Numbered from the stretch's first letter, positions 20,055 through 28,694 are shown. The stretch: DNA of 64,000 nt from Alistipes sp. dk3624 (GCF_009557455.1 NZ_CP045651.1:1612001-1676000), one strand, 5' to 3'. The notes: generated from the sequence alone by a model not told the origin. Made by a program: numbers and translations.

Positions 20055-20187
20055 CCTTTCATCCATATAAGGCAGTTATTTAACGGTTTTGCACCCCCGC
20101 TCGGTGCATTAATGTGCCCGACACACCTTGGGTGGTGATGCAGCGGGACAGGCAAAACCGTTTCTTTTTGCCTTTTGCATAACCGTT
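20055..20187 (+). promoter_or_regulatory. Multi-branched leader RNA before a 43-aa gene (leader D)
   Basis: AACGGTTTTGC (20082-20092) pairs perfectly with GCAAAACCGTT (20152-20162). Outside it AAGGCA (20069-20074) can pair with TGCCTT (20169-20174); inside it CCCGCT (20096-20101) pairs with AGCGGG (20142-20147), enclosing two small hairpins, one of them CACC-TTG-GGTG (20114-20124). The first arm has an alternative partner, AACCGTT at 20181-20187, just before the start codon at 20193. The fold looks like a junction-type riboswitch or regulatory leader. Ligand or protein partner unknown. Confidence 0.5.
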
Positions 20188-20192
20188 CTCCT

Positions 20193-20324
20193 ATGCAATC
20201 AGACTTCACAGTCTCCGACGTACTGGAGCGCCTTAAAACGGACAAGGTCTTTTTTAGGGAATTTATGGAAGCAATAGTCGAACTGATCGACTTGCTCAAA
20301 GATCGAAAAACCGCACGACGGTAG
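20193..20324 (+). CDS. Very small protein (43 aa) downstream of leader D
   Basis: ATG 20193 to TAG 20322 encodes MQSDFTVSDVLERLKTDKVF... ending in a basic KDRKTARR. It is one amphipathic helix pair with no membrane segment. It is the first gene after leader D and precedes a weak hairpin with a T-run (about 20328-20352), so it may be a separate transcript from the DUF5678 gene. Function unknown. Confidence 0.5.
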   Translation: MQSDFTVSDVLERLKTDKVFFREFMEAIVELIDLLKDRKTARR

Positions 20325-20460
20325 AAAGAAAGTCTCGGAATTTCCGGGGCTTTTAATGGTTGTATAATAAACGATCTATATCAGGCGTTAAATTTGATAG
20401 TGAAAATTTGCACAAAGAGAAAAATTAATTTTATTTTGCAATCATAATAATGACGGTTTT

Positions 20461-20706
20461 ATGGCTGACTTAAAAGCATTATTTCAATATTACCTTGACC
20501 ATCAAACGGAATTCGTAGGTAAGTACAACGGGAAATATCTGGTCATAAAGGATAATTCCGTCGTAGGGGTTTATGATAATGAATCAGAAGCTTATTTTGA
20601 GTCAGAAGCTAAGTATGGATTAGGGAATTTTATCATTCAACTTTGCACACCGGGCGATGAAGCGTATGCACAGCATTTCATGTCCCGCGTGGCTTTTGTG
20701 CGCTAA
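20461..20706 (+). CDS. DUF5678-like small protein
   Basis: The 81-aa protein has YYLDHQTEFVGKYNGKYLVI followed by DNSVVGVYDNESEAYFESEA and ends FIIQLCTPGDEAYAQHFMSR. The pattern WxxHQxxFVxKYxGKYLxI-like and a GVYDxxxEAY helix is that of DUF5678. It is one base from the aspartyl protease gene. DUF5678 plus retroviral-like aspartyl protease is a recurrent gene pair of unknown purpose. A promoter-like TTTG/TATTTTG pair lies near 20414-20441. Confidence 0.75.
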   Translation: MADLKALFQYYLDHQTEFVGKYNGKYLVIKDNSVVGVYDNESEAYFESEAKYGLGNFIIQLCTPGDEAYAQHFMSRVAFVR

Positions 20707-20707
20707 T

Positions 20708-21211
20708 ATGGATCCGACTGCTTTTACAGTACGAGAAGAGAAAATCAGATTAAATAAACTCATCACCAGATGTGGGATTTGTAAGGTATATGATCCGGTG
20801 CGAGGCGGGGAACATCCCCCGGTTAAGACATTTCAAGCATTATGGGATACCGGCGCAACCAACTCTGTGATTACAAAAGTGGTCGTCGATAAGTTGGGTT
20901 TAAGCCCTATTGGTATGGGGCGTGTGTATACTCCCCAAGGAGAAGCCATAACTAATATGTATTTAGTCAACTTGTTGTTGCCTAATAATATCGGAATACC
21001 TTCGCTAAGGGTATCAGAAGGAATACTGAAAGGGTTTGATGTCCTTATAGGAATGGATATCATTAGCCTGGGGGATTTTGCGATCACACATAAAAATGAC
21101 GGTACTGTATTTTCATTCCAACTTCCTTCCACACACGAATATGACTTTGTAAAACAAATAAATAATTCTAAGCAATCCATAAAAGCAAAGAAAGGTAGGA
21201 GAAGGCATTAA
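20708..21211 (+). CDS. Retroviral-type aspartyl protease
   Basis: ATG 20708 gives 167 aa; a frame from 20657 is longer but would overlap the DUF5678 gene. FQALWDTGATNSVITKVV holds the catalytic DTG-A triad, and GFDVLIGMDIISLGDFAI is the second conserved hydrophobic-GMD region of the family. Single-domain versions act as dimers. The substrate is unknown, though the partner DUF5678 protein is a candidate. A basic tail (KAKKGRRRH) ends the protein. Confidence 0.85.
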   Translation: MDPTAFTVREEKIRLNKLITRCGICKVYDPVRGGEHPPVKTFQALWDTGATNSVITKVVVDKLGLSPIGMGRVYTPQGEAITNMYLVNLLLPNNIGIPSLRVSEGILKGFDVLIGMDIISLGDFAITHKNDGTVFSFQLPSTHEYDFVKQINNSKQSIKAKKGRRRH

Positions 21212-21235
21212 TTTTCCCATATATTTATTCTACAT

Positions 21236-22567
21236 ATGATAACCTTCATCCTAACCAATAAAGCCCGCGACAGATCACCGATTGCGCTTCTTGTTTCTTT
21301 TAAAGGAAAGAAATACAAGAAAAGTACCGGCGTTTCCTGCCTTGTCAGGATGTGGAATCAGAACAAAAAGCGCATAAAGGTCACTACGTCGAATCCCGAA
21401 GCCAACGAGGATAACGACACTTTGGATAAGTGGGAGATCGCAGCCAAAGAAACGTTGTCAGAGTTCAAAACTTGCAGAAAAGCCCCCGATCCGAAGGAAT
21501 TTATATCCAAGATTCAGTACAGGTTTTACGGCGAACAAAACAATGATGACGATGAAGAAGACGCTAAAATAGGCTTCTTCGATGCGTTCGACGATTATTT
21601 GCTGACGCACAAAATGTCGGATGTTACTATTACTAATCATAAGGTGATTTACCGGGCCCTAAAACGGTATGAACTGTACAGCAGGAATAAATTAACATTA
21701 GATGATGTAACGCCTAAAATACTTTCGGATTTCGAAGATTTTCTGGTCAAAGAACATACATTTTTCACGCACAACGAATCGGGCGGGGTGATCTGCATCC
21801 AGGCGTACAAACACGTATACGAAGCCTGCCCCGAAACCAGAACTCCGAAGCAAAGGGGGAGGAATACCATTGCTTCGATCCACAACAAATTACGTACATT
21901 CTTCCACTGGTGCAAAACGAAGCGATACACAAATAATTACCCCTATGAGAATTTCGAAATGAAGAACGCGTCATATGGAACCCCCTTTTATTTGACTATC
22001 GAGGAACGGAATGCGCTATATCATTTTGATTTTTCATTTAGGCCCAGCCTTGCCCGACAGCGGGATATTTTCGTGTTTCAATGTTTGATCGGGTGTAGGA
22101 TATCCGATCTGATGGCATTAACTAAATCCAATGTAATAAACGGAGCGATAGAGTACATCCCCCGCAAAACCATAGAAGACAGGGCGAAAGTGATCCGCGT
22201 GCCTCTTAATTCTATTGCCAAGGAGATACTTGATAAGTATGATGATAATGATGAGGATAAGCTATTTCCCTACATATCATCCCAGAAATACAATGATGCA
22301 ATTAAAGAAATGCTGTCTATCGCCGGTATAAATAGATTAGTCACCATTTTGGATACGGTTACGCAGGAGCAGAAGCAAGTACCGATATGCGATGTAGCAT
22401 CTTCTCACATGGCCCGGCGCACGTTTATCGGGAACCTTTACAAAAAAGTGAAAGACCCCAATCTGGTGGGATCTCTTTCCGGGCATAAGGAAGGAAGTCG
22501 CGCATTCAGCCGGTACCGCGAGATCGACGAGGAAATAAAAATAGATCTTGTAAAATCAATCGAATAG
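21236..22567 (+). CDS. Tyrosine integrase of the phage/element
   Basis: The 443-aa protein has an N-terminal arm-binding domain (MITFILTNKARDRSPIALLV), a SAM-like core-binding domain (FFDAFDDYLLTHKMSDVTIT near residues 115-135) and a catalytic domain with R288 (GCRISD), H391 and R394 (HMARR), H417 (SGHKEGS) and nucleophile Y427 (SRYREID). All five active-site positions are intact. It closes the plus-strand block, so the attachment site should be just downstream. The layout is typical of Bacteroidetes prophages and related integrative elements. Confidence 0.92.
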   Translation: MITFILTNKARDRSPIALLVSFKGKKYKKSTGVSCLVRMWNQNKKRIKVTTSNPEANEDNDTLDKWEIAAKETLSEFKTCRKAPDPKEFISKIQYRFYGEQNNDDDEEDAKIGFFDAFDDYLLTHKMSDVTITNHKVIYRALKRYELYSRNKLTLDDVTPKILSDFEDFLVKEHTFFTHNESGGVICIQAYKHVYEACPETRTPKQRGRNTIASIHNKLRTFFHWCKTKRYTNNYPYENFEMKNASYGTPFYLTIEERNALYHFDFSFRPSLARQRDIFVFQCLIGCRISDLMALTKSNVINGAIEYIPRKTIEDRAKVIRVPLNSIAKEILDKYDDNDEDKLFPYISSQKYNDAIKEMLSIAGINRLVTILDTVTQEQKQVPICDVASSHMARRTFIGNLYKKVKDPNLVGSLSGHKEGSRAFSRYREIDEEIKIDLVKSIE

Positions 22568-22975
22568 TTGACGTTGTCCGAAGAAAGAACTATCTTTGAA
22601 TACGGGCATTGAGAATGCAGTACCAGAATGCAGTATCAAATTATTGTGACAAGATGGTATTTTTCATCACAACTATGCAGCATTATTATCGTTAACGCGT
22701 TTATTTTGTGACCAAATAGCGATTTACGTAACAATATCCGCACTCCCTTATACAGTACGAAATTTCTTTCGCCATTCTTCGACAATATTTTTAGCCGATT
22801 ATTTTGTGTAAAATTTTGTTTTAGAGTATTTTTTCTTTTTTTGTTATTATATTTGTATAATTATACGATTTAATTTATTCTTTGCCATTCAATCGGAAGG
22901 GAATTTTGTGGGTGGTAGTAATGATTATTACATTTTTTATTTTAAATATTTTTTATTCTCACATTTATAATAGCT
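22568..22975 (+). other. AT-rich intergenic region, likely element boundary
   Basis: This region has a 13-base direct repeat around GAATGCAGTA (22613-22622 and 22626-22635), then AT-rich DNA with a TATATTTG -7-like element at 22848-22855 about 120 bases before the NVEALA gene. No gene is convincing. The right attachment site of the phage is expected here, but its core cannot be found without the left end. Confidence 0.4.
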
Positions 22976-23284
22976 ATGAAAAAAGTTTTTCTTTTATTAA
23001 CAGCTACTGCGATAATGCTGGCAGTAGGAGTGTATTCGTTAGTCGATACGAAAAATGTTGTTGGCCTTATGACATTGTCGGAAGTTGAGGCATTGGCTAG
23101 AAGCGAAGGCGAAAGCGGCGGCAGGGCCCCAAGAGAAATCAAAGTGCAATGTTGTGTCGAATGGGAGTATGATTATACGGATGCGCAAGGAGTAGACCAT
23201 TTAAGATGTAAAAGAATGGAGGAGAAGTCTGGTTATGATTGTACAGGAGGTAGCTCTACCTGTACTCCGAGTTGGCCTTGCTAA
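22976..23284 (+). CDS. NVEALA-family six-cysteine secreted peptide (copy 1)
   Basis: The 102-aa protein has a signal peptide or single membrane segment (MKKVFLLLTATAIMLAVGVYS) and then the family motif MTLSEVEALARSE. The mature part has six cysteines with spacing C-C-x17-C-x10-C-x6-C-x5-C, the last being the final residue. NVEALA peptides are secreted by Bacteroidales next to beta-propeller lipoproteins; their role is unknown. The very regular cysteines suggest a disulfide-knotted mini-protein. A paralogue lies at 24574. Confidence 0.82.
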   Translation: MKKVFLLLTATAIMLAVGVYSLVDTKNVVGLMTLSEVEALARSEGESGGRAPREIKVQCCVEWEYDYTDAQGVDHLRCKRMEEKSGYDCTGGSSTCTPSWPC

Positions 23285-23353
23285 TTTGATTATCAGTGGA
23301 TTAAATGTGATAAACGGAGAAGCATCTAGTCGCTTCTGTCTTGTATTGTGATT

Positions 23354-24526
23354 ATGAAGAAACTGATCGTAATTGTCTTTTGCTGCTTTTTTCTTTGTTG
23401 CCGGGATTCGTCAGACAAGGAAAACGGTACGGGGGAAAATTTGACAACGGTAACGATTGTACCGCAGGAACCTTTTCCGGTCGCCAAATTCATCGAGGAT
23501 ATCCGCGTTTTGCCGTTGGAGTCGGATGGAAAACATCTGATCGGGGCGGTGGATAACTTATTGTTTACGCGGGAGCGGATTGTCGTGTCGGATCAGAGGC
23601 TTTCGAAATGCGTTTATATATTCGATTATGACGGAAAAATCAAAGCGGTTATCGACAGGCAGGGCCGGGGGCCGGGAGAGTATATTTCACCGACTTACAC
23701 GACTTTGACTCCGGATTCGAGCCGGATAGCCATCTATGATAATTTGGGGAGTAAAGTGTTGTTTTTCGATCTGGAAGGCAGATTCCTGGAACATAAAGAG
23801 GTAAGTTTCTGGTTTAGCGAGTTTGAGTATATAGACAAGGATCATGTCGTTTGTACTACTTACGGAGCGGATGATCCGGGGCTTAAAAAAGCGGATATGC
23901 AGGGGAATCTTATGATTTTTACCGACGGCGATTTCCGGATCGAGACGGGAGGCCTGCGAAATATGTATGGGGAGCATCCGAATTTTCCGTTTCGTCCTGA
24001 ATTGAAGAAGATAAACGGAGACGTTTTTTTAACGCCGGCTTTCAGCGATACGGTTTACAAAGTCGGTACCGGTTCGCTTGAACCGTATTATCACGTGGAT
24101 ATATCGGCCATAGGCGGAGTTACCCATATGGATGCGGGAATAAGTCGGGATGAGTATGAGGATCTGGTAGATCATAATAATTTTTTTTCCGGAAGGTTTC
24201 TGGAGAACGACTCGTTCGCTTTGTTTATATTCACGGAGAACCGGGAGATCAAGGAGCGTATTTTCGACAAACGGACACAAAAAGTATATTCTTTGACGCG
24301 GGACAGCAAAGTCAATAATCCGTTTAGGATCAGTTGGTTCGATGTGGATCTGTTGCAGAGTAAAAGTATTTGCGATAACCGGTTTGTCGCTGTCGTACCG
24401 GCGTATTATCTGTTAATGGGATATTCGAATTGTGCGGATGACTATCCTCAGTTGGCAGGTTTGAAGGAAGAAAGTAATCCAGTATTGGTGTTTTACAAAC
24501 TTAAGGATCCGGATAAGACGGACTAA
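23354..24526 (+). CDS. BF3164-type 6-bladed beta-propeller lipoprotein
   Basis: ATG 23354 gives 390 aa with a lipoprotein signal (MKKLIVIVFCCFFLCCRDSS), so the protein is anchored by Cys at the surface or periplasm. The rest is a six-bladed propeller: blades show VSDQRLSKCVYIFDYDGKIK, GRGPGEYISPTYTTLTPDSS and IAIYDNLGSKVLFFDLEGRF. This resembles BF3164-like and TolB-like proteins of Bacteroidales that sit next to NVEALA genes. It lies between the two peptide copies. Function unknown; ligand or partner binding is likely. Confidence 0.82.
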   Translation: MKKLIVIVFCCFFLCCRDSSDKENGTGENLTTVTIVPQEPFPVAKFIEDIRVLPLESDGKHLIGAVDNLLFTRERIVVSDQRLSKCVYIFDYDGKIKAVIDRQGRGPGEYISPTYTTLTPDSSRIAIYDNLGSKVLFFDLEGRFLEHKEVSFWFSEFEYIDKDHVVCTTYGADDPGLKKADMQGNLMIFTDGDFRIETGGLRNMYGEHPNFPFRPELKKINGDVFLTPAFSDTVYKVGTGSLEPYYHVDISAIGGVTHMDAGISRDEYEDLVDHNNFFSGRFLENDSFALFIFTENREIKERIFDKRTQKVYSLTRDSKVNNPFRISWFDVDLLQSKSICDNRFVAVVPAYYLLMGYSNCADDYPQLAGLKEESNPVLVFYKLKDPDKTD

Positions 24527-24573
24527 TGGTTTTGATTATGTTATATATGATTAAATTTTAAATGATTAAAATT

Positions 24574-24888
24574 ATGAAAAAAAATTATCTTTTATTAGCT
24601 GTTACTGCGATTATGATGTCTGTCGGGGCGTATTCGTTGGTCGATACGAAAGAAGCATCTGTTCTTATGTCTTTGAAAGAAGTCGAAGCTTTGGCAGATC
24701 AAGAATCGGACGGCGGGGAAGGTCGTTATAGTCCGTATTATATCTCTGTGGATTGTTGTACGAAATGGGAATTCGATTATACGGATTCGCAAGGAGCTAG
24801 TCATTATCGTTGTGTCAGCTGGATTCAAAAGACTTCGGTTGTGTGCGTAGCCGGAAATGAGTCTTGTACTGCATATTCTCCTTGTTAG
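24574..24888 (+). CDS. NVEALA-family six-cysteine secreted peptide (copy 2)
   Basis: ATG 24574 (another ATG at 24562 is possible) gives MKKNYLLLAVTAIMMSVGAY, then SLKEVEALADQESDGG. The mature part repeats the six-cysteine spacing C-C-x17-C-x10-C-x6-C-x5-C exactly, with the same DYTD-QG core between the first pair and the third cysteine. Residues between cysteines vary. This indicates a recent family duplication under structural constraint. Confidence 0.82.
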   Translation: MKKNYLLLAVTAIMMSVGAYSLVDTKEASVLMSLKEVEALADQESDGGEGRYSPYYISVDCCTKWEFDYTDSQGASHYRCVSWIQKTSVVCVAGNESCTAYSPC

Positions 24889-24953
24889 ATTGAGCTAAGG
24901 TTAAGACAATTCTTTCTTTGGGTACGAAACCGAACATTCGTCAATTTTTTGTT

Positions 24954-25589
24954 TTGAAAAAAATATATCTTATAGCGGCCGGTTTAGCCGTCGTTTTTCT
25001 TATTGTAACGAACCTTATTCTTGTTAAACGCGTTTCGGATGCGGAAACAGCGGTCGAATTGAGAGATTCGATTATTCGGGAGGCAGGTTCACGATCTTCT
25101 TCTCTGGAAGTGAAATACCTTAAAAGTTGTTTCAGTGGCTTGCTTTTGAATGAAGACATAAAAGCGTTTAATGCAGAATTGGTAGCGGCGGATCAGAGAA
25201 AGTATACGTTGGATCAGGCGCTGGGAAAAGGGCCTGTGCTTATATTGAGATACAGTGAACTGAACTGCGCGGATTGTGTGGTTTTTGCATTACGGAAAAT
25301 TGCGGAAATTGCGGAAAAATATAAAGTGACTCCTGTCATTATTTCGGAATATTCTGATATGCATTCATTTAAAGATGCAGTTGCCAATTTTGGCAGAGAT
25401 CGTTTTCTTTTCTACAATGTTGAAAAATTTTCCGATGTCGACCGGAAGGGGGTTCCTTATTATTGCTTATTGATGCCGGATCGTACGGTACATGCTGTCT
25501 TCATTCCCGATAAGTTACATCCGCAAATCACGGACTTTTATTTCGAGAACGTTGTGAAACGTTTTTTTAGTAATACGGATAATGATTGA
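24954..25589 (+). CDS. Membrane-anchored thioredoxin-fold protein
   Basis: No ATG is present near the 5' end; a TTG at 24954 gives LKKIYLIAAGLAVVFLIVTN, a natural signal anchor, and TTG at 24918 gives a longer form. After a coiled segment (residues 25-60) the protein has a redoxin-like fold with GPVLILRYSELNCADCVVFA, including a CxxC pair, and later DRKGVPYYCLLMPDRT with the cis-Pro-like site. It would act in the periplasm, perhaps making or breaking disulfides. It follows the six-cysteine peptide by 65 bases, so a role in its maturation is an obvious hypothesis. Confidence 0.68.
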   Translation: MKKIYLIAAGLAVVFLIVTNLILVKRVSDAETAVELRDSIIREAGSRSSSLEVKYLKSCFSGLLLNEDIKAFNAELVAADQRKYTLDQALGKGPVLILRYSELNCADCVVFALRKIAEIAEKYKVTPVIISEYSDMHSFKDAVANFGRDRFLFYNVEKFSDVDRKGVPYYCLLMPDRTVHAVFIPDKLHPQITDFYFENVVKRFFSNTDND

Positions 25590-25635
25590 GAGGCCGCGTT
25601 AATCAAAATCATGGGGCTTATTGAATCTCCGAAAG

Positions 25636-26214
25636 TTATTCTTTATTTTCGGTGATGAATCGGCACAACTGTTCGCGGGCCCGGTGTATCTGGGTTTTGA
25701 CCGTTCCCATCGGGAGCGAGAGTTTTGCGGCGATCTCTTCGTAAGAGAATTCACGGAAGAAACGGAGTTCGATCAATTCGCGGTAGCGCGGCGACATTTT
25801 CGCCAGCAATCCTTCCAACTGAACCTGGCTCTGGTGCGTGATCAGGTGCTCCTCGGGGGTCGGGCCTCCGAGGGAGCCGGATACGCCGATCCCTTCGCCG
25901 ACATAGTCGATCGACACCGTATCGTCGCGCCGGCGCCGCGTGTAGTCGATGAACGTATTCCGTGCGATCGTATAGACCCATTGGCCGAACGTGAAACGGC
26001 TGCTGTAACGCTGCAGATTCAGGTATACTTTGACGAACGTCTCCTGCAGTAGGTCGTTGGTGTCGTCCACGTTACCCCCGGTGCGCTGCATGTAGAGTTG
26101 GTAGATCGAGTCGCGGTAACGGTTGAACAGGTGTTCGAAAGCGGTCGAATCCCCGTCCTGCACCCGCCCGATCAGTTCCTGATCGGTGGCAATTATGTAA
26201 TCTTCTATCGCCAT
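25636..26214 (-). CDS. ECF-type RNA polymerase sigma factor
   Basis: The 192-aa protein has sigma-2 (DSTAFEHLFNRYRDSIYQLY, DDTNDLLQETFVKVYLNLQR, FTFGQWVYTIARNTFIDYTR; residues 21-95) and sigma-4 (MSPRYRELIELRFFREFSYE, IAAKLSLPMGTVKTQIHRAR; 135-185), with no sigma-3. This is a group 4/ECF sigma. It overlaps the end of the glycosyltransferase gene by 10 bases and so shares its message. No anti-sigma factor is encoded next to it; the target genes are unknown. Confidence 0.9.
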   Translation of the reverse strand: MAIEDYIIATDQELIGRVQDGDSTAFEHLFNRYRDSIYQLYMQRTGGNVDDTNDLLQETFVKVYLNLQRYSSRFTFGQWVYTIARNTFIDYTRRRRDDTVSIDYVGEGIGVSGSLGGPTPEEHLITHQSQVQLEGLLAKMSPRYRELIELRFFREFSYEEIAAKLSLPMGTVKTQIHRAREQLCRFITENKE

Positions 26215-27383
26215 ATCGCTTTGTTAGGCCGTATCCGGCGGCTCAACGTCATCAAAAAGCCGCCCAGCGGGGCCCAGAAATCATACAGGATGTAAGTTCC
26301 CCCAAATTTTTTTTCGCCGAGCCGCCGTCCGATCCGGCGCATTTTCAGTTCGACGATCAGCAGCCTCAGCAGAGCGGGCAGCAATGGAACCGCGATCCAT
26401 CGGACAGGCAGCAACGCCGCCGCTGCCGCCGTTGTCGCGAAAAACAGGAACCGACTGGAGAGTTCGTTGCGGACTGCCCTTCGGGCCTTTGCCGGATAGT
26501 AACGAAAAGCGTGCCCGAAATATTTGCTGACGCCGTACCACCAGCCGAGGCCTCCGTACTGGATCTGGCGTACGGTCGCATTCGGATTCATCACGACGCT
26601 GACGTTGTCCGTGCGGACGATTTTCTGGATAAACAGGTCGTCGACGCCGATATTCATATTCAAGTGGTTGAACCCCCTGCTGTCGAAATAGAGGCTTTTC
26701 GTGTAACCGATGTTGTGCTCGGTGCCGCGGAAGGTTTTCCCCCGCGTCGCGGCGGACAGGTAGCGCACCGAGGTCATCAGGCGACTGCAACGCATCCACC
26801 GGTTGGCCATGCCCTTTTTGGGTTCGATGCCGCAGTAACCGATGACCACGTCCCCGCAAATAAATCCTTTGGCCATCAGCGACAGCCATTTCTCGGAAAC
26901 GGGGTAACTGTCCTGCGTCGTGAATATCAGGTGCTCGTAACGCGCCGCTTTGATCCCGACCGTCAGGGCCAGCTTGATGCTGTGTTCGTGATGGCTCTGC
27001 TGCCGGATGCAGGTTACGTGCAGGTTCGGCACGACAAGGCTTTTTTCCCGCAGGATCTCCCCGATCTCGTCGTCGTAGCTGCAATCGACCAGGACGACTT
27101 CGAATTCGTCGTATTGCTGTCCCAGCAACAATGGCAAGGTATGCTCGATGAAGTAGAAGGAGTTGCCGCGTACCACGACCACGACCGAAACCGGCGGCGA
27201 GGGAATGTCCTGACGGATGCCCCGGTTGTTGCGGAACCGCGGCAGCCGGCCGTAGCGCCCCAGGTAGTAATGCAGTTGGATGAAGAAAAAAACGAGCGCG
27301 GCCCCTATCAGTCCCACGACCCAGTAAGGATGGACGATACCCTTTGCCGTCAGGTCGTTATACAGGAGATCCAAGTATTCCAC
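26205..27383 (-). CDS. Membrane glycosyltransferase, family 2
   Basis: The 392-aa protein (GTG start) has a membrane segment near residues 20-38 (PYWVVGLIGAALVFFFIQLH), a GT-A-type domain (PPVSVVVVVRGNSFYFIEHT, DEFEVVLVDCSYDDEIGEI, IKAARYEHLIFTTQDSYPVS) and hydrophobic stretches near 300-345. The DxD-like site is in the TTQDSYP region. It would add a sugar to a lipid or surface polymer at the inner membrane. Acceptor unknown. It is co-transcribed with the ECF sigma factor. Confidence 0.78.
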   Translation of the reverse strand: MEYLDLLYNDLTAKGIVHPYWVVGLIGAALVFFFIQLHYYLGRYGRLPRFRNNRGIRQDIPSPPVSVVVVVRGNSFYFIEHTLPLLLGQQYDEFEVVLVDCSYDDEIGEILREKSLVVPNLHVTCIRQQSHHEHSIKLALTVGIKAARYEHLIFTTQDSYPVSEKWLSLMAKGFICGDVVIGYCGIEPKKGMANRWMRCSRLMTSVRYLSAATRGKTFRGTEHNIGYTKSLYFDSRGFNHLNMNIGVDDLFIQKIVRTDNVSVVMNPNATVRQIQYGGLGWWYGVSKYFGHAFRYYPAKARRAVRNELSSRFLFFATTAAAAALLPVRWIAVPLLPALLRLLIVELKMRRIGRRLGEKKFGGTYILYDFWAPLGGFLMTLSRRIRPNKAIWR

Positions 27384-27549
27384 GATGCGATCGGTTTAAA
27401 CGTATTTCGTTGATTCTGTCCCGGTTGCCAGAACGTCGTTTGTCGGACGGTTTTCACTCGGCGGTCGTCGCCGGCCCGGAAAACGGTTTACAAATGTACG
27501 GGATTTTGGGGGAATACCCAAACGGTTTCCCGATCCGCGAAAAAATATT

Positions 27550-27557
27550 TACCTTTG
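27550..27557 (+). promoter_or_regulatory. -7 promoter element of tgt
   Basis: TACCTTTG matches the TAnnTTTG element. The start codon is only 7 bases downstream, so the tgt message probably has almost no leader. Confidence 0.5.
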
Positions 27558-27563
27558 CCCTTC

Positions 27564-28694
27564 ATGAATTTTGAACTCGTACATACCGATCCGCACAGTG
27601 CAGCGCGCGCCGGGGTAATCACGACCGGTCACGGGACGATCGAAACGCCGATTTTTATGCCCGTAGGAACGGTCGGAAGCGTCAAGGGCGTTTTCCACCG
27701 CGACTTGCAGCAGGAGGTGGGCGCGCAGATCATTTTGGGGAATACCTATCACCTGTACCTGCGGCCGGGCACCGAAATCCTCGAACGGGCCGGCGGCCTG
27801 CACCGTTTCTGCGGGTGGGAGCGGCCGATACTGACCGATAGCGGCGGTTTTCAGGTCTTTTCGCTGGCCGAGTGCCGCAAAATCACCGAGGAAGGGTGCC
27901 GTTTCAGTTCGCACATCGACGGGTCGAAACACCTGTTTACGCCGGAGAGCGTGATGGACGTGCAGCGGAGTATCGGGGCCGATATCATGATGGCGTTCGA
28001 TGAATGTCCTCCCGGGGACGCTCCGTACGATTATGCGGCCAAATCGCTGAATCTGACCTGCCGGTGGCTCGAACGTTGTTTCGAGCGGTATGCCGCGACG
28101 CGGCCGAAGTACGGTTACCGCCAGTCGCTTTTTCCGATCGTGCAGGGATGTACCTATCCGGATCTGCGGACGCGTTCCGCCGAATTCGTGCAGCAGTTCG
28201 ACGCCGACGGGTATGCGATCGGGGGACTGGCCGTCGGCGAGCCTGCGCCGGTAATGTACGAAATGATCGAACTGGTGAACGGAATCCTGCCGATCGACCG
28301 GCCGCGTTACCTGATGGGAGTCGGAACGCCGGTAAACCTGCTCGAAGCGATCGAGCGCGGCGTGGATATGTTCGATTGCGTGATGCCGACGCGCAACGGA
28401 CGCAACGGGATGCTGTTTACCAGCGAGGGGATCATCAATATCCGCAACCAGAAGTGGCGCGACGATTTTTCGCCGATCGATCCGGCGGGCAACTGCTTCG
28501 CCGATACGGCGTACACGAAGGCTTACCTGCGCCACCTGACCGTCGCCGGCGAAATGCTGGCCGCGCAGATCGCGAGCCTGCACAACCTCGCCTTCTACCT
28601 GTGGCTGGTGAACGAAGCGCGCCGGCGCATCCTCGACGGAACTTTTTCGGCGTGGAAACCCGGAATGGTCGTTAAACTGTCGCAGCGATTGTAA
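27564..28694 (+). CDS. tgt: Queuine tRNA-ribosyltransferase
   Basis: ATG 27564 gives 376 aa. The N-terminus MNFELVHTDPHSAARAG, the IFMPVGTVGSVKG segment, the DSGGFQVFSLAE motif carrying the catalytic Asp, GGLAVGEP and the MFDCVMPTRNGRNG motif are all characteristic of bacterial Tgt, which swaps guanine 34 for preQ1 in GUN tRNAs. The usual zinc site Cys residues of bacterial Tgt near the C-terminus are hard to see here, since the segment around residue 300 reads NCFADTAYTKAYLRHL; only part of the C-x-C-x-x-C site is apparent. Length is normal. Confidence 0.92.
   Translation: MNFELVHTDPHSAARAGVITTGHGTIETPIFMPVGTVGSVKGVFHRDLQQEVGAQIILGNTYHLYLRPGTEILERAGGLHRFCGWERPILTDSGGFQVFSLAECRKITEEGCRFSSHIDGSKHLFTPESVMDVQRSIGADIMMAFDECPPGDAPYDYAAKSLNLTCRWLERCFERYAATRPKYGYRQSLFPIVQGCTYPDLRTRSAEFVQQFDADGYAIGGLAVGEPAPVMYEMIELVNGILPIDRPRYLMGVGTPVNLLEAIERGVDMFDCVMPTRNGRNGMLFTSEGIINIRNQKWRDDFSPIDPAGNCFADTAYTKAYLRHLTVAGEMLAAQIASLHNLAFYLWLVNEARRRILDGTFSAWKPGMVVKLSQRL

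Noticed and set aside
20039-20299. An 86-codon minus-strand frame over leader D and the 43-aa gene
   Set aside because: It covers the paired arms of leader D in antisense; no promoter or family similarity supports it.
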